A DNA stretch of 64,000 bases, from the NCBI GenBank assembly GCA_947372465.1, contig CANBTT010000004.1, forward strand, positions 28,058 through 92,057, in the 5' to 3' direction. Of this stretch, positions 44,246-54,469 are shown one piece after another (the first letter of the stretch is position 1; the number at the start of each line of letters is the position of its first letter). A program made the position numbers and the translations under genes. Below the pieces are notes generated by a model. The model did not search any database. It saw only the letters and a list, made by a program, of their open reading frames with translations, and was not told where the DNA came from. Source of the DNA: Burkholderiales bacterium. Lineage in GTDB: Bacteria > Pseudomonadota > Gammaproteobacteria > Burkholderiales > Burkholderiaceae_C.

Positions 44246-44263
44246 GTGAAACATTTTTGACAA
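44246..44263 (-). promoter_or_regulatory. Pho-box-like element upstream of olsB-plcP-agt
   Basis: The minus strand reads TTGTCAA-AAAT-GTTTCAC: two half-sites 11 bases apart with an AT-rich spacer, matching CTGTCAT at five and four of seven positions. It lies 60 bases upstream of the olsB-like start. By eye it is weaker than the pstS box, so it needs scoring against a matrix. Confidence 0.5.
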
Positions 44264-44291
44264 ATCAAGTCATTTTGATTTCAAACGGCAG

Positions 44292-45617
44292 TCAGATGAG
44301 TGCAGACAGCGCTTGGGCCACGCTTTGCGCTGTGCTTAACTGGCTTGCTTCGACCATGACACGCACCAAGGGCTCTGTGCCACTTGCACGAATCAAAATG
44401 CGTCCCTTGTCCCCGAGTTCTTGCTCATGGTGACTGACCAAATCATTGAGTTCCTCACTGGCTTTCCATGCCACATCCGCGCCATACGGCACGTTGAGCA
44501 GCACTTGCGGAAACAAGACCACTTCTTTTAACAATTCGGCAGGCTCTTTTTGGGCACGCAGACACGTCTGTAGAACTTGCAATGCGCTGATCAAACCGTC
44601 CCCCGTTGAGTGTTTGTCCAAAGCCAACAAATGACCAGACCCTTCGCCGCCAAGAACCCAGCCCTTGTCCTCTAAAGCTTCAAGCACATAGCGATCCCCA
44701 ACCTTCGCTCGGATGAACTCTAAACCCATTTTCTGGATCGCATTCTCAACCGCCTTGTTGGTCATCAAGGTGCCCACCACCCCACCGAGTTGTTCTCCTT
44801 TGGCCACGCGCTCGCTGGCCATCAAGTACAGGAGCTCATCGCCATTGAAGAGTCGACCGTGGCGGTCCACAAACTGCAAGCGATCGGCGTCTCCATCCAA
44901 GGCCAACCCAAAATCAGCCCCTTTTTCTTTGACCATTGCAATCAAGGCCTCAGGGTGCGTGGCCCCGACGCCGTCGTTGATGTTCATGCCATTTGGGCTG
45001 CAACCCAAAGTGTGCACTTCAGCGCCCAACTCGTGAAACACGGCGGGCGCAATTTGATAGGCCGCACCATGGGCCGCATCGACCACAATCTTCAAGCCCT
45101 TCAAGGTCAAATCACCATCGAAGGTGGATTTGCAAAATTCGATGTAGCGCCCCGCTGCATCGTTCAGTCGTTTCGTTTTACCAAGGTCCGCTGAGCCCAC
45201 CCAGACAGGCGCCTGGTCCAGCATCATCTCCACAGCCCTCTCCCACTGATCGCTCAATTTGCTGCCTTTGGAGGAAAAGAATTTGATGCCGTTGTCGTGA
45301 AAGGGATTGTGGCTGGCGCTGATCACAACGCCAAGACTTGCGCGCTGCGCCCTTGTGAGATAGGCCACACCCGGTGTTGGCAATGGTCCCAAGAGAATCA
45401 CGTCCACACCGGCAGAATTAAACCCCGACTCAAGAGCCGACTCGAGCATGTAGCCTGATATCCGGGTGTCCTTGCCAATGAGGACAACGGGCTTGTGCTC
45501 TGTGTTTTTTAAAACTCGCCCCACACAATGGGCGAGCTTCAAGATGAAGTCTGGTGTGATGGGCGCTTTTCCTACATGACCACGGATGCCATCGGTACCA
45601 AAATATTTTCTGCTCAT
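44292..45617 (-). CDS. glmM: Phosphoglucosamine mutase
   Basis: The protein has 441 residues, standard for GlmM. The phosphoserine loop is [18 protein letters not shown], the metal-binding loop is [12 protein letters not shown], and the sugar-binding loop is GGEGSGHL. The phosphate site [14 protein letters not shown] is near the C-terminus. It converts glucosamine-6-phosphate to glucosamine-1-phosphate for peptidoglycan and lipopolysaccharide. It follows folP on the same strand (64-base gap), a conserved order. Confidence 0.97.
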   Translation of the reverse strand: MSRKYFGTDGIRGHVGKAPITPDFILKLAHCVGRVLKNTEHKPVVLIGKDTRISGYMLESALESGFNSAGVDVILLGPLPTPGVAYLTRAQRASLGVVISASHNPFHDNGIKFFSSKGSKLSDQWERAVEMMLDQAPVWVGSADLGKTKRLNDAAGRYIEFCKSTFDGDLTLKGLKIVVDAAHGAAYQIAPAVFHELGAEVHTLGCSPNGMNINDGVGATHPEALIAMVKEKGADFGLALDGDADRLQFVDRHGRLFNGDELLYLMASERVAKGEQLGGVVGTLMTNKAVENAIQKMGLEFIRAKVGDRYVLEALEDKGWVLGGEGSGHLLALDKHSTGDGLISALQVLQTCLRAQKEPAELLKEVVLFPQVLLNVPYGADVAWKASEELNDLVSHHEQELGDKGRILIRASGTEPLVRVMVEASQLSTAQSVAQALSALI

Positions 45618-45681
45618 GGGTTTTCACTCAATGAATAATGAATCAATGTTATGCGCTTCTTGGTGCTGCTGCGTTGTGAGC

Positions 45682-46605
45682 TCAAGTTGGACTCAAGCTC
45701 GGCCCCAAACCGCTGGCATGCAACCAGACCTTGAGGCCTTCAATTGTAGGGGCCACATCGTGAACCCTGATCACCTGAGCGCCTCGCTCTATGGCCAAAA
45801 CCGCTGCAACCACGCTTGAGCTCACTCGGTTGCCCACATCCTGGCCGGTGACCGCCCCCAAAGAAGACTTTCTAGACCAGCCCATCAAAAGCGGCAAATT
45901 CCGAATGTGCAAGTGATGTTGCTGCCTTAAGAGCGAGAAGTTTTGCGCCACTGTTTTTCCAAAACCAATACCAGGATCCAGCATCAAGCGCTCCTTTGCA
46001 ATGCCTTGACGCAAGCAAGCCTGCACTCGTCCATCTAAAAACGAATTCACCTCGGCCACGACATCCCCTTGCATCGGAGAGAGCTGCATGGTTTTGGGCT
46101 CAGCGTGCATGTGCATCAAACACACTCCACACTCAAACCGACCCACCACCTCCAAAGCGTTGCCTTGCCGAAGGGCCCAAATGTCGTTGATGATGTCAAC
46201 CCCCAACTCAAGGGCACGCAACATGATCTCAGGCTTGTAAGTGTCCACTGAAACAGGCACACCCCAAGTGATCACTTCTTTCAGCACGGGCTCCAAACGC
46301 CGCCACTCCTCCTCTTGAGGCACCTCGCCAGCGCCTGGGCGGGTCGACTCTGCCCCAATGTCCAAGAGATCGGCACCCGCTTTGAGTTGAGAGGCCGCAT
46401 GCTCAAGAGAATTTTGAATCCAAATTTGGGCGCCACCTTTTGAGCTGTCAAGGCCCATCGTGTGGGTAGCAAAGGAGTCTGGCGTGACGTTCACAATCGC
46501 CATGATCTTGGGGCGCAAAAGATCGATCTCAAAACGCCGTGTCTTCCAAACAGAAAAGCGCTCTGTGTTTGGCTCGTCTTGGTCAACTGATTTCAATGGG
46601 TTCAA
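45682..46605 (-). CDS. folP: Dihydropteroate synthase
   Basis: The enzyme motifs are NVTPDSF, DIGAESTRPGA, DIINDIWA, DPGIGFGKT and GWSRKSSLG, in normal order. It joins p-aminobenzoate to the pterin pyrophosphate. The ORF track extends to 46884 over the end of ftsH and the terminator, which cannot be right. In-frame TTG codons at 46605 and 46596 give about 300 residues; neither has a good RBS, and the next ATG (KIMAIVNVTP) would cut into the fold. An intrinsic terminator just upstream implies its own promoter or read-through. The function is certain; the start is not. Confidence 0.9.
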   Translation of the reverse strand: MNPLKSVDQDEPNTERFSVWKTRRFEIDLLRPKIMAIVNVTPDSFATHTMGLDSSKGGAQIWIQNSLEHAASQLKAGADLLDIGAESTRPGAGEVPQEEEWRRLEPVLKEVITWGVPVSVDTYKPEIMLRALELGVDIINDIWALRQGNALEVVGRFECGVCLMHMHAEPKTMQLSPMQGDVVAEVNSFLDGRVQACLRQGIAKERLMLDPGIGFGKTVAQNFSLLRQQHHLHIRNLPLLMGWSRKSSLGAVTGQDVGNRVSSSVVAAVLAIERGAQVIRVHDVAPTIEGLKVWLHASGLGPSLSPT

Positions 46606-46620
46606 AACAAGGGTTTCACT

Positions 46621-46654
46621 AAAAAAAAGCCCCGAACATCCGAAGAGTTGGGGC
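46621..46654 (-). terminator. Rho-independent terminator after ftsH
   Basis: On the minus strand GCCCCAAC-TCTTCGGATG-TTCGGGGC forms a GC-rich stem (one mismatch or wobble near the loop) followed by TTTTTTTT. It lies 27 bases after the ftsH stop and immediately before folP. Confidence 0.85.
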
Positions 46655-46681
46655 CTTGCAGTTTGTGCACCTGTGAGGGTG

Positions 46682-48595
46682 TTAAACCGGGTGAGTGGCA
46701 GGCGTTGGGTGTACAGCAGGGGTTCCACCGCCACCATCACCAGACGGGGGCACGCGAGGCGTCCAGTCTTTGGGGGGCCTTGGGGGACGACCCGCCATGA
46801 TGTCATCAAGTTGCTCGGTGTCAATGGTCTCCCACTCCAAGAGCGCCTTGGCCATCGCGTGCATGTGATCCGAGTGCTCCTCAATCAAGCGACGGGCCAA
46901 TGCATATTGGTTATCGATGATTTTTCTCACCTCTTGATCCACCTTTTGCATGGTCGATTCGCTCATGTTGGTGGTCTTGGTGACTGAACGCCCCAAAAAC
47001 ACCTCACCCTCATTTTCTGCATAGACCATGGGGCCTAGAGCCTCGGTCATGCCGTAACGCATGACCATGTCTCTGGCAATTTGCGTTGCACGCTCAAAGT
47101 CGTTGCTCGCACCAGTGGTCATTTGGTTCATGAACACTTCTTCAGCAATGCGTCCACCAAAGAGCATGCTGATTTGATTGAGCATGTATTCGCGGTCATA
47201 GCTGTAGCGGTCCTTCTCGGGCAAACTCATCGTGACACCCAAAGCCCTTCCCCTTGGAATGATGGTGACCTTGTGAACGGGGTCGCATTTGGGCAGCAAT
47301 TTACCAATCAAGGCATGACCTGATTCGTGGTAAGCCGTGTTGGTTCTCTCCTCCTCTGGCATGACCATGCTTTTGCGCTCAGGACCCATCAGAATTTTGT
47401 CCTTGGCTTTTTCAAAGTCCACCATCTCAACCACTCTGGCGTTTCTGCGAGCCGCCATCAAGGCCGCTTCATTGCAAAGGTTGGCCAAATCTGCACCACT
47501 CATACCAGGCGTGCCACGAGCAATGACGCTTGGCTGAACATCCTGACCAATGGGTACTTTTCTCATGTGAACGTTCAAAATTTGCTCACGACCTCTGATG
47601 TCTGGCAAGGTCACATAGACTTGGCGATCAAAGCGACCAGGTCTTAAAAGTGCCGCATCTAAGATATCGGGACGATTGGTGGCGGCCACCACAATCACGC
47701 CTAAATTGGTTTCAAATCCGTCCATTTCAACGAGCATTTGATTGAGTGTCTGTTCGCGCTCATCATTGCCCCCGCCCAAGCCAGCACCCCTTTGGCGACC
47801 CACGGCATCGATTTCGTCAATGAAAATAATGCAAGGTGCATTCTTTTTGGCATTTTCAAACATATCGCGAACGCGAGCAGCGCCCACACCCACAAACATC
47901 TCAACAAAGTCTGAACCAGAGATGCTAAAAAAGGGCACCTTGGCTTCACCCGCAATGCCTTTGGCCAGCAAAGTCTTGCCCGTTCCTGGAGGGCCCACCA
48001 ACAGCAAGCCTCTCGGGATGCGACCACCCAGCTTTTGAAACTTTTGGGGATCTTTTAAAAAGTCCACCACTTCCTTGACCTCTTCCTTGGCCTCGTCACA
48101 ACCGGCCACGTCCGCAAAGGTCACGGTGTTGTTGTTCTCATCGAGCATGCGCGCTTTGCTTTTACCAAAGCTAAAAGCGCCTCCCTTGCCGCCACCTTGC
48201 ATTTGACGCATGAAGTAAATCCACACACCGATCAAAAGCAACATGGGCCCCCAACTGACCAAGAGGGTCATGATGAGAGAGCCCTCTTCACGCGGTTTGA
48301 CATCAAATTTCACGCCATTGGCAATCAAATCGCCCACCAAACCACGGTCCAAATAAGTCGCATTGGTGCGAACTTTTCTCTCGTCGTTGGTCACCGCGAT
48401 GATCTCTGTGCCACCTTGACCCTCTTGAATGGTGGCCGTTTTAATGCGCTTGGATTTGACCTCTTCTAGAAAGTCAGAGTACCCCATGTAACTGGCGCTG
48501 CCCGCAGCGGTTTTATCAAACTGCTTGAACACCGTGAACAAGACGAGGGCAATGACGAGCCATACGGCAACTTTTGAGAACCATTGATTATTCAA
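46682..48595 (-). CDS. ftsH: ATP-dependent zinc metalloprotease FtsH
   Basis: The protein has 637 residues from a TTG start at 48595 that gives the typical [15 protein letters not shown]-terminus and has GGAG 6 bases upstream. The ORF-track start 23 codons earlier lacks family support. Two membrane helices (about 5-25 and 95-115) bracket a periplasmic domain. The AAA module has Walker A GPPGTGKT, and the protease site is HESGH (in [12 protein letters not shown]). FtsH degrades membrane proteins and regulators such as LpxC. The C-terminal tail is rich in Pro and Gly. A sigma-32-like promoter lies upstream. Confidence 0.97.
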   Translation of the reverse strand: MNNQWFSKVAVWLVIALVLFTVFKQFDKTAAGSASYMGYSDFLEEVKSKRIKTATIQEGQGGTEIIAVTNDERKVRTNATYLDRGLVGDLIANGVKFDVKPREEGSLIMTLLVSWGPMLLLIGVWIYFMRQMQGGGKGGAFSFGKSKARMLDENNNTVTFADVAGCDEAKEEVKEVVDFLKDPQKFQKLGGRIPRGLLLVGPPGTGKTLLAKGIAGEAKVPFFSISGSDFVEMFVGVGAARVRDMFENAKKNAPCIIFIDEIDAVGRQRGAGLGGGNDEREQTLNQMLVEMDGFETNLGVIVVAATNRPDILDAALLRPGRFDRQVYVTLPDIRGREQILNVHMRKVPIGQDVQPSVIARGTPGMSGADLANLCNEAALMAARRNARVVEMVDFEKAKDKILMGPERKSMVMPEEERTNTAYHESGHALIGKLLPKCDPVHKVTIIPRGRALGVTMSLPEKDRYSYDREYMLNQISMLFGGRIAEEVFMNQMTTGASNDFERATQIARDMVMRYGMTEALGPMVYAENEGEVFLGRSVTKTTNMSESTMQKVDQEVRKIIDNQYALARRLIEEHSDHMHAMAKALLEWETIDTEQLDDIMAGRPPRPPKDWTPRVPPSGDGGGGTPAVHPTPATHPV

Positions 48596-48637
48596 TGAAA
48601 GCTCCAATCGGAAATAAAACACAAAAGACTGACAAAC

Positions 48638-48665
48638 ATATGAACCCCATTTTAGGCATTTCAAG
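48638..48665 (-). promoter_or_regulatory. Possible heat-shock (sigma-32) promoter of ftsH
   Basis: The minus strand has CTTGAAA, a perfect -35 for sigma-32, then 13 bases, then GTTCATAT, a partial match to CCCCATNT. It lies 43 bases before the ftsH TTG. ftsH is heat-inducible in E. coli. The -10 match is imperfect. The rest of the 260-base gap to rlmE holds no gene I can support. Confidence 0.4.
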
Positions 48666-48855
48666 GGCGAAGAAAACTATTTTTCAACATTTAATCCCCT
48701 TTTTGGAGCCTGTCTACGACAAATTAGCCACGGGCTTTGCCTTTTCCGCACTTTGCATCACGCCAAATCGGTGCAAGCCCCAAGGGCAACAAGGCTTCAA
48801 GACACACAAAAGTGCACACATCAAACCCCAATGCCCCTATAAAGGCTAGGTCCTT

Positions 48856-49539
48856 TCAAGCCTGAAGGTCTGACTTGATTTTGTCCAGCTTCAAACCCAT
48901 TCCAACCAAAAAGGTCTCAGAGGACTTGTCCCTGGACGCCTTGGGTTTGATGGGTTTGACCTTCAGAAAATGATCCTTGAAGAGTTTGACCAATTGGCTG
49001 TAGCCACTGCCATGAAAGACCTTGACCACCAAAGCCCCTTCGGGCTTCATGTGCCCCATGCAAAACTCAAGCGCCAGCTCCACCAAATGCTCAATGCGTG
49101 CCGCATCAGAAGACTCGATGCCAGACAAATTGGGGGCCATGTCTGAGACCACCACGTCGGCCATTTGACCGAGCATGGCTTCTTGCAAGGCCAAAGACAC
49201 CGCCGGCTCTCTGAAGTCGCCTTGCATGAACAGCACGCCTTCAACAGGCTCCATGGGCAAGAGATCAAGTGCCAAAATGGTCCCATTCAACGCCCCCACT
49301 GCCGCACCTTCAGGCGACAACTTTCTTCTCAAGTATTGACTCCAAGCGCCCGGGGCGCTGCCCAAATCGACCACCAAGTCGCCAGGCTTGATGAGTTTGA
49401 GTTGCTCATCGATCTCTTTGAGCTTGTAGGCCGCGCGCGCGCGGTACCCCTCTTTCTTTGCCAACTTGACGTACGTGTCGTTGACATGGTCGTTTAACCA
49501 CGCTTTATTGACTTTTTTGCTTTTAGTATTGATCTTCAA
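48856..49539 (-). CDS. rlmE: 23S rRNA (uridine-2'-O-) methyltransferase RlmE (FtsJ/RrmJ)
   Basis: The protein has 227 residues. The Lys-rich N-terminus leads to [28 protein letters not shown] (SAM-binding motif I), [12 protein letters not shown] (motif IV) and [10 protein letters not shown] (catalytic Lys); together these give the K-D-K-E tetrad. It methylates U2552 in the A-loop of 23S rRNA. The C-terminus has a short extension past the fold. It precedes ftsH on the same strand as in E. coli and is divergent from yhbY. Confidence 0.96.
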   Translation of the reverse strand: MKINTKSKKVNKAWLNDHVNDTYVKLAKKEGYRARAAYKLKEIDEQLKLIKPGDLVVDLGSAPGAWSQYLRRKLSPEGAAVGALNGTILALDLLPMEPVEGVLFMQGDFREPAVSLALQEAMLGQMADVVVSDMAPNLSGIESSDAARIEHLVELALEFCMGHMKPEGALVVKVFHGSGYSQLVKLFKDHFLKVKPIKPKASRDKSSETFLVGMGLKLDKIKSDLQA

Positions 49540-49576
49540 TGAAGTGTCTTCCCTTTAACGGTGGATAATACCCATT

Positions 49577-50050
49577 ATGACTGCAATTATTCTTACCCCC
49601 GCCCTAAGACGCGAGCGCCGTGCGCTTGCCCACCACCTTGACCCCGTTGTGATGATCGGCTCTGATGGACTCACCGCCGCCGTGATCAAGGAAGTGGACC
49701 ATGCCTTGAGTGCCCATGGACTCATCAAGGTGCGTGTTCACGGAGACGACCGCAAAGCACGCGAAGAGATGTACATCGCCTTGGCCGACCAATTGAACGC
49801 GGCCCCTATTCAGCACATCGGTAAACTTTTTGTGCTTTGGCGCTATCAACCGCCCAAAGAACATGTGATCGATGAAGACCGCAAACCAGGTCCAAGAGAC
49901 TTCAAGGTTTTGAAATACTCCTCGCGCGGTGGCCAACGCCCCGAAGTTCGCACTCTCAGAGTGCTTGGCAACCAACGCCTCACCCCAGGCGGCCAAGTCA
50001 AACGTGCAAAACCCAAACAAAAGTCGATCAAAAAATCTTCTTTGGGATGA
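49577..50050 (+). CDS. yhbY: YhbY/CRS1 family RNA-binding protein
   Basis: The protein has 157 residues. The CRM domain (1-97) starts LTPALRRERRALAHHLDPVVMIGSDGLTAAVIKEVDHALSAHGLIKVRV and has KLFVLWRYQPP. It associates with 50S precursors. A basic C-terminal extension of 55 residues (lysine- and arginine-rich, ending KQKSIKKSSLG) is not in the short E. coli protein but is common in Burkholderiales. The gene is divergent from rlmE by 37 bases and ends 3 bases from the convergent DUF4149 gene. Confidence 0.93.
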   Translation: MTAIILTPALRRERRALAHHLDPVVMIGSDGLTAAVIKEVDHALSAHGLIKVRVHGDDRKAREEMYIALADQLNAAPIQHIGKLFVLWRYQPPKEHVIDEDRKPGPRDFKVLKYSSRGGQRPEVRTLRVLGNQRLTPGGQVKRAKPKQKSIKKSSLG

Positions 50051-50053
50051 GCC

Positions 50054-50512
50054 CTAAGACGGCAAAGCGCTTTTAAAGCAGCGCTTTGCGTCCTGGATGA
50101 GCAAGGCGCCCGACAACAACCACATCAGTACAAAGGCCAAACTGCCCAAGGCGTGCCAAAGCGCTCGGTTTTCGCCCGCCTTGATCTGAGGAATGATGCC
50201 CCAAAGCATGCACGCACTCACCAGCAAAGCCAAGAGCCCTAAAAGCAACACCGTGCGCTTGTTTGCACCACTGCCTTTGGCTGGCCTTGACCGCACCCAC
50301 ACGGCGCACACAACGCTCAAAGAAGCACACACCAAACTCAGTTGAGTGCTCCACACAAACAAGCTCTGAGCAACACCGCCTGCAAGCGCTTTGACTTCAA
50401 GGCTTCTAAAAAGAAGGGGCACCACCACAGCCCCGATGGCCCCGAGCGCACCCCACCAAAAAGCAAACAGCAAAAACCGAGCTCTTGAGAGTACAAAAAA
50501 CAGGATGTTCAA
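50054..50512 (-). CDS. DUF4149 domain integral membrane protein
   Basis: The protein has 152 residues with four predicted membrane helices (about 8-30, 48-70, 82-100, 120-140) and short loops. The FFVLSRARFLLFAFWWGALGAIGAVVVPLLF start resembles the DUF4149 signature of a first helix followed by a conserved Phe/Trp-rich segment. The function is unknown. In Burkholderiales it commonly sits between yhbY and greA, as here. Confidence 0.75.
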   Translation of the reverse strand: MNILFFVLSRARFLLFAFWWGALGAIGAVVVPLLFRSLEVKALAGGVAQSLFVWSTQLSLVCASLSVVCAVWVRSRPAKGSGANKRTVLLLGLLALLVSACMLWGIIPQIKAGENRALWHALGSLAFVLMWLLSGALLIQDAKRCFKSALPS

Positions 50513-50551
50513 AACATCAGGGGATCGGGGATCCCCGCGTTGAGGGGCGGC

Positions 50552-51028
50552 TTAGAGATAAGAGACGGAGACAATTTCATAACGTTTCTCCCCCCCAGGT
50601 GCTTGAACGATGGCCAAGTCCCCCTCTTCTTTGCCAATGAGGGCTCGCGCAATGGGACTGGAGATGTTGATCAAGCCCAGCTTTAAATCCGCCTCATCCT
50701 CGCCCACGATTTGGTACTTGACTTGCTCAGAGGTGCTCTCCTCCTCAAGCATCACCGTCGCACCAAAGACCACCTTGCCATCTGCATCCACAGCCGAGGG
50801 GTCAATGATCTGAGCCATGGACAGCTTGCTCTCCACCTCCTGAATACGACCTTCTATAAAGCCCTGACGATCCTTGGCCGCATCGTATTCAGCGTTCTCG
50901 CTCAAATCGCCCTGTGCTCTCGCCTCAGCAATCGCATTGATCACCGAGGGGCGGTCCACCGTCTTCAAACGGTGGAGTTCTTCCTTGAGCTTTTCTGCAC
51001 CCTTTTTTGTAATGGGAATCGTCGCCAT
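50552..51028 (-). CDS. greA: Transcription elongation factor GreA
   Basis: The protein has 158 residues from the ATG at 51028 ([14 protein letters not shown]); a second ATG three codons upstream is the ORF-track start. The coiled-coil hairpin includes [20 protein letters not shown], with the conserved acidic tip that reaches the polymerase active site. The FKBP-like C-terminal domain holds [15 protein letters not shown]. GreA stimulates cleavage of backtracked RNA. It follows carB with a gap of about 210 bases. Confidence 0.97.
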   Translation of the reverse strand: MATIPITKKGAEKLKEELHRLKTVDRPSVINAIAEARAQGDLSENAEYDAAKDRQGFIEGRIQEVESKLSMAQIIDPSAVDADGKVVFGATVMLEEESTSEQVKYQIVGEDEADLKLGLINISSPIARALIGKEEGDLAIVQAPGGEKRYEIVSVSYL

Positions 51029-51201
51029 GGTCTTCAAATCCTAAAGAAAAAACCGCCGGGAAATTGAATTTCCAGCGGTATCAAATGTACCAATGATCTT
51101 CTTGATCACGCTTTGCCAGCAATGCAGGCCGCTCAACACTTGTAGCGCCCCCACGGCTTTGAGACCGTGCCTTCTATTATGAACCAAAATGTGCCCTCCA
51201 A

Positions 51202-51228
51202 AGCCCCCAAAGGGCGCCTTGGGGGGCT
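51202..51228 (-). terminator. Hairpin after carB, possible terminator
   Basis: AGCCCCCCAAGG-CGC-CCTTTGGGGGCT (minus strand) is a near-perfect 12-bp stem with one mismatch, 11 bases after the carB stop. It is followed only by TTGG, so it may rather protect the 3' end. The rest of the carB-greA gap, about 170 bases, shows no gene. Confidence 0.5.
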
Positions 51229-51238
51229 CACTTTGGCA

Positions 51239-54200
51239 TCAATGCAACTGCGCGTGCAACTCCTGAATGGAGTAAACCTCAAGGTGATCCAAGTACTTCA
51301 TGCCTTGTACCGCCGCTTGAGCGCCCGCAATGGTTGTAAATGTTGTGACACGGGCCAAAAGGGCAGAGGTGCGAATTTGCCTGGAGTCGGCAATGGCGTT
51401 TCTTCTCTCTTCCACCGTATTGATCACCAACGCCACCTCGTTGTTCTTGATCATATCGACCACATGGGGACGACCTTCTGTCACCTTGTTCACCAACGTG
51501 ACCTCAATGCCAGCGGCCCTGATGGCCAAGGCTGTCCCCTTGGTGGCCACCAACTCAAAGCCCATCGCAACCAGCTCCTTGGCAATCAGCACCGCCTTGG
51601 GCTTGTCGGCATTTTTCACCGTCAAGAACACTTTTTTGATCGCATCTTTGGGTGAAGGCAACTTGGTACCGGCCGCAATCTGGCTCTTGACAAAGGCCTC
51701 ACCAAAGGTCTTGCCCACGCCCATGACCTCGCCCGTGGACTTCATCTCTGGACCCAAAATGGTGTCCACCCCTGGAAATTTCACGAAGGGAAAGACCGCC
51801 TCTTTGACGCTGAAATAAGGAGGATTGACCTCATGAACAATGCCCTGTGAAGCCAAAGACTGTCCAGCCATGCAGCGAGCGGCCACTTTGGCCAACTGTA
51901 TACCTGTGGCTTTGGAGACATAGGGGACCGTTCTTGAGGCCCGTGGATTGACCTCAAGGACATAGATCACATCTTGCTCATGTTGTTTTTGAATGGCAAA
52001 CTGCACGTTCATCAACCCCACCACCCTGAGCGCCTTGGCCATGGCCGCGGTCTGGCGTTTGAGCTCATCAATGGTGGCCTGGGACAAGGAGTAAGGAGGC
52101 AAGGAGCAGGCCGAGTCGCCGCTGTGCACGCCCGCTTGCTCAATGTGCTCCATGACACCTCCAATGAAGGTGACCTCACCGTCACTCAGACAATCCACAT
52201 CACACTCAATCGCATCGTTCAAGAACCTGTCCAAGAGCACCGGTGAGTCATGGCTCACCTTCACCGCTTCACGCATGTAGCGCTCAAGGTCTCGCTGCTC
52301 GTGCACAATTTCCATGGCTCGCCCACCCAGCACATAACTGGGGCGCACAACCAAGGGGTAACCCAAAATCTCAGCCCTCTCCAAGGCCTCGGCTTCTGTT
52401 CTGGCCGTGGCATTGGGGGGCTGTCTCAAGCCCAGTTCTTGGAGGAGCTTTTGGAATCTCTCTCTGTCCTCGGCCGCATCAATCATATCGGGACTCGTAC
52501 CAATGATGGGCACACCCGCGGCCTCTAAACCCAGTGCCAATTTCAAAGGCGTTTGTCCGCCGTATTGAACGATCACGCCAAAGGGCTTTTCTTTGTCCAC
52601 AATTTCCAAGACATCTTCAAGCGTCAAGGGCTCAAAATAGAGCCTGTCGCTCGTGTCGTAATCGGTGGACACGGTCTCAGGGTTGCAGTTGACCATGATG
52701 GTCTCGTAGCCATCTTCTCGCAAAGCCATGGCGGCGTGAACACAGCAGTAATCAAATTCAATCCCTTGCCCAATTCGGTTGGGCCCACCACCGAGCACCA
52801 TGATTTTTTTGGCATTGGTGGGAGCGGCCTCGCACTCTTGATCGTAAGTGGAGTACATGTAGGCGGTTTTGGTCTCAAACTCCGCTGCACACGTGTCCAC
52901 CCGTTTGTAAACGGGGCGTATGCCTTTGATGTGTCGCGCTTGGCGAACTTGGGCTTCGGTGGTCTTGAGCAACTTGGCCAATCGACGATCTGAAAACCCT
53001 TTTTGTTTGAGTTGCCTCAACTCTTGCGTCGAGAGGGCTCCTAAACTTGAACGCTCAAGTTCCAACTCAATTTTGACAATTTCTTCGATTTGTCTCAAAA
53101 ACCAAGGATCGATCTTGGTGAGGTCATGCACCTCTTGCACAGACATGCCCAAAGCGAATGCGTCCCCCACATACCAAATGCGATCAGGTCCTGGCGCGCC
53201 CAATTCTTTTTCCAAAACCTCTCGGTCTTGGGTCTTTTCGTTCATCCCGTCAACACCCACCTCAAGCCCCCTGAGCGCTTTTTGGAAGGACTCTTGAAAG
53301 GTGCGCCCCATGGCCATGACTTCACCCACAGATTTCATCTGTGTGGTCAAGCGCGAGTCGGCTTGAGGAAACTTTTCAAATGCAAAACGCGGTATTTTCG
53401 TGACCACGTAGTCAATGCTGGGCTCAAAACTGGCAGGCGTTTGCCCACCCGTGATGTCGTTTTTGAGCTCATCCAAGGTGTACCCCACCGCCAACTTGGC
53501 CGCGACCTTGGCAATCGGAAAGCCCGTGGCCTTGGAGGCCAAGGCGGACGAACGAGAGACCCGTGGGTTCATCTCGATGACCACCATTCTGCCGTCCACA
53601 GGGTTGATGGAGAACTGCACATTGGAGCCCCCCGTGTCCACGCCAATTTCTCTGAGAACGGCCAATGAGGCATTCCTCAAAATTTGATACTCTTTGTCCG
53701 TGAGGGTCTGCGCAGGCGCCACGGTGATTGAGTCGCCCGTGTGAACCCCCATGGGGTCCAAATTCTCAATGGAGCACACAATGATGCAGTTGTCTGCCTT
53801 GTCGCGCACCACTTCCATCTCGTACTCTTTCCACCCCAAGAGCGACTCTTCAATGAGCAACTCGTGTGTCGGGGAAGCCTCAAGCCCGCGCTTGCAAATG
53901 GTTTCAAACTCTTCGGCGTTGTAGGCGATACCGCCCCCCGTTCCACCCAAAGTAAAACTGGGACGAATGACCACAGGAAAACCAACGGTCTTTTGTACAT
54001 CCCAGGCCTCTTGCAAGGAGTGTGCGATGCCTGACCTGGCAGACCCCAAGCCAATTTTGCTCATGGCGTCCTTGAACTTCAAGCGGTCTTCGGCCTTGTC
54101 AATGGCCTCTGGGGTGGCGCCAATCAACTCAACCTTGTATTTGTCCAAAATGCCGTGGTGCCACAAGTCCAGCGCACAATTGAGCGCTGTTTGCCCACCC

Positions 54201-54469
54201 ATTGTTGGCAAAATGGCGTCAGGCTTTTCTTTGGCAATGATTTTCTCAACCGTTTGCCAAGTGATGGGTTCGATGTAGGTGACATCCGCCGTTGCCGGGT
54301 CGGTCATGATCGTGGCGGGATTGCTGTTGATCAAAATGACCTTGTAGCCCTCCTCTCGCAACGCCTTACAGGCCTGAACACCGGAGTAATCAAACTCACA
54401 CGCCTGTCCAATAATGATGGGGCCAGCCCCAATGATCAAAATACTTTTAAGGTCTTGTCTTTTAGGCAT
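51239..54469 (-). CDS. carB: Carbamoyl-phosphate synthase large subunit
   Basis: The protein has 1076 residues, the usual size. Two homologous ATP-grasp halves are visible: [22 protein letters not shown] near the start and [22 protein letters not shown] near residue 570, each followed by its ATP-grasp core ([36 protein letters not shown]). The C-terminal MGS-like allosteric domain (about 940-1076) has the effector site. The enzyme makes carbamoyl phosphate for pyrimidines and arginine. Its start overlaps carA by 8 bases. Confidence 0.98.
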   Translation of the reverse strand: MPKRQDLKSILIIGAGPIIIGQACEFDYSGVQACKALREEGYKVILINSNPATIMTDPATADVTYIEPITWQTVEKIIAKEKPDAILPTMGGQTALNCALDLWHHGILDKYKVELIGATPEAIDKAEDRLKFKDAMSKIGLGSARSGIAHSLQEAWDVQKTVGFPVVIRPSFTLGGTGGGIAYNAEEFETICKRGLEASPTHELLIEESLLGWKEYEMEVVRDKADNCIIVCSIENLDPMGVHTGDSITVAPAQTLTDKEYQILRNASLAVLREIGVDTGGSNVQFSINPVDGRMVVIEMNPRVSRSSALASKATGFPIAKVAAKLAVGYTLDELKNDITGGQTPASFEPSIDYVVTKIPRFAFEKFPQADSRLTTQMKSVGEVMAMGRTFQESFQKALRGLEVGVDGMNEKTQDREVLEKELGAPGPDRIWYVGDAFALGMSVQEVHDLTKIDPWFLRQIEEIVKIELELERSSLGALSTQELRQLKQKGFSDRRLAKLLKTTEAQVRQARHIKGIRPVYKRVDTCAAEFETKTAYMYSTYDQECEAAPTNAKKIMVLGGGPNRIGQGIEFDYCCVHAAMALREDGYETIMVNCNPETVSTDYDTSDRLYFEPLTLEDVLEIVDKEKPFGVIVQYGGQTPLKLALGLEAAGVPIIGTSPDMIDAAEDRERFQKLLQELGLRQPPNATARTEAEALERAEILGYPLVVRPSYVLGGRAMEIVHEQRDLERYMREAVKVSHDSPVLLDRFLNDAIECDVDCLSDGEVTFIGGVMEHIEQAGVHSGDSACSLPPYSLSQATIDELKRQTAAMAKALRVVGLMNVQFAIQKQHEQDVIYVLEVNPRASRTVPYVSKATGIQLAKVAARCMAGQSLASQGIVHEVNPPYFSVKEAVFPFVKFPGVDTILGPEMKSTGEVMGVGKTFGEAFVKSQIAAGTKLPSPKDAIKKVFLTVKNADKPKAVLIAKELVAMGFELVATKGTALAIRAAGIEVTLVNKVTEGRPHVVDMIKNNEVALVINTVEERRNAIADSRQIRTSALLARVTTFTTIAGAQAAVQGMKYLDHLEVYSIQELHAQLH

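Noticed and set aside
50526-50537. CGGGGATCCCCG palindrome downstream of greA
   Set aside because: It is a 12-base GC-rich palindrome with no U-tract or promoter context, and it is too short to interpret.
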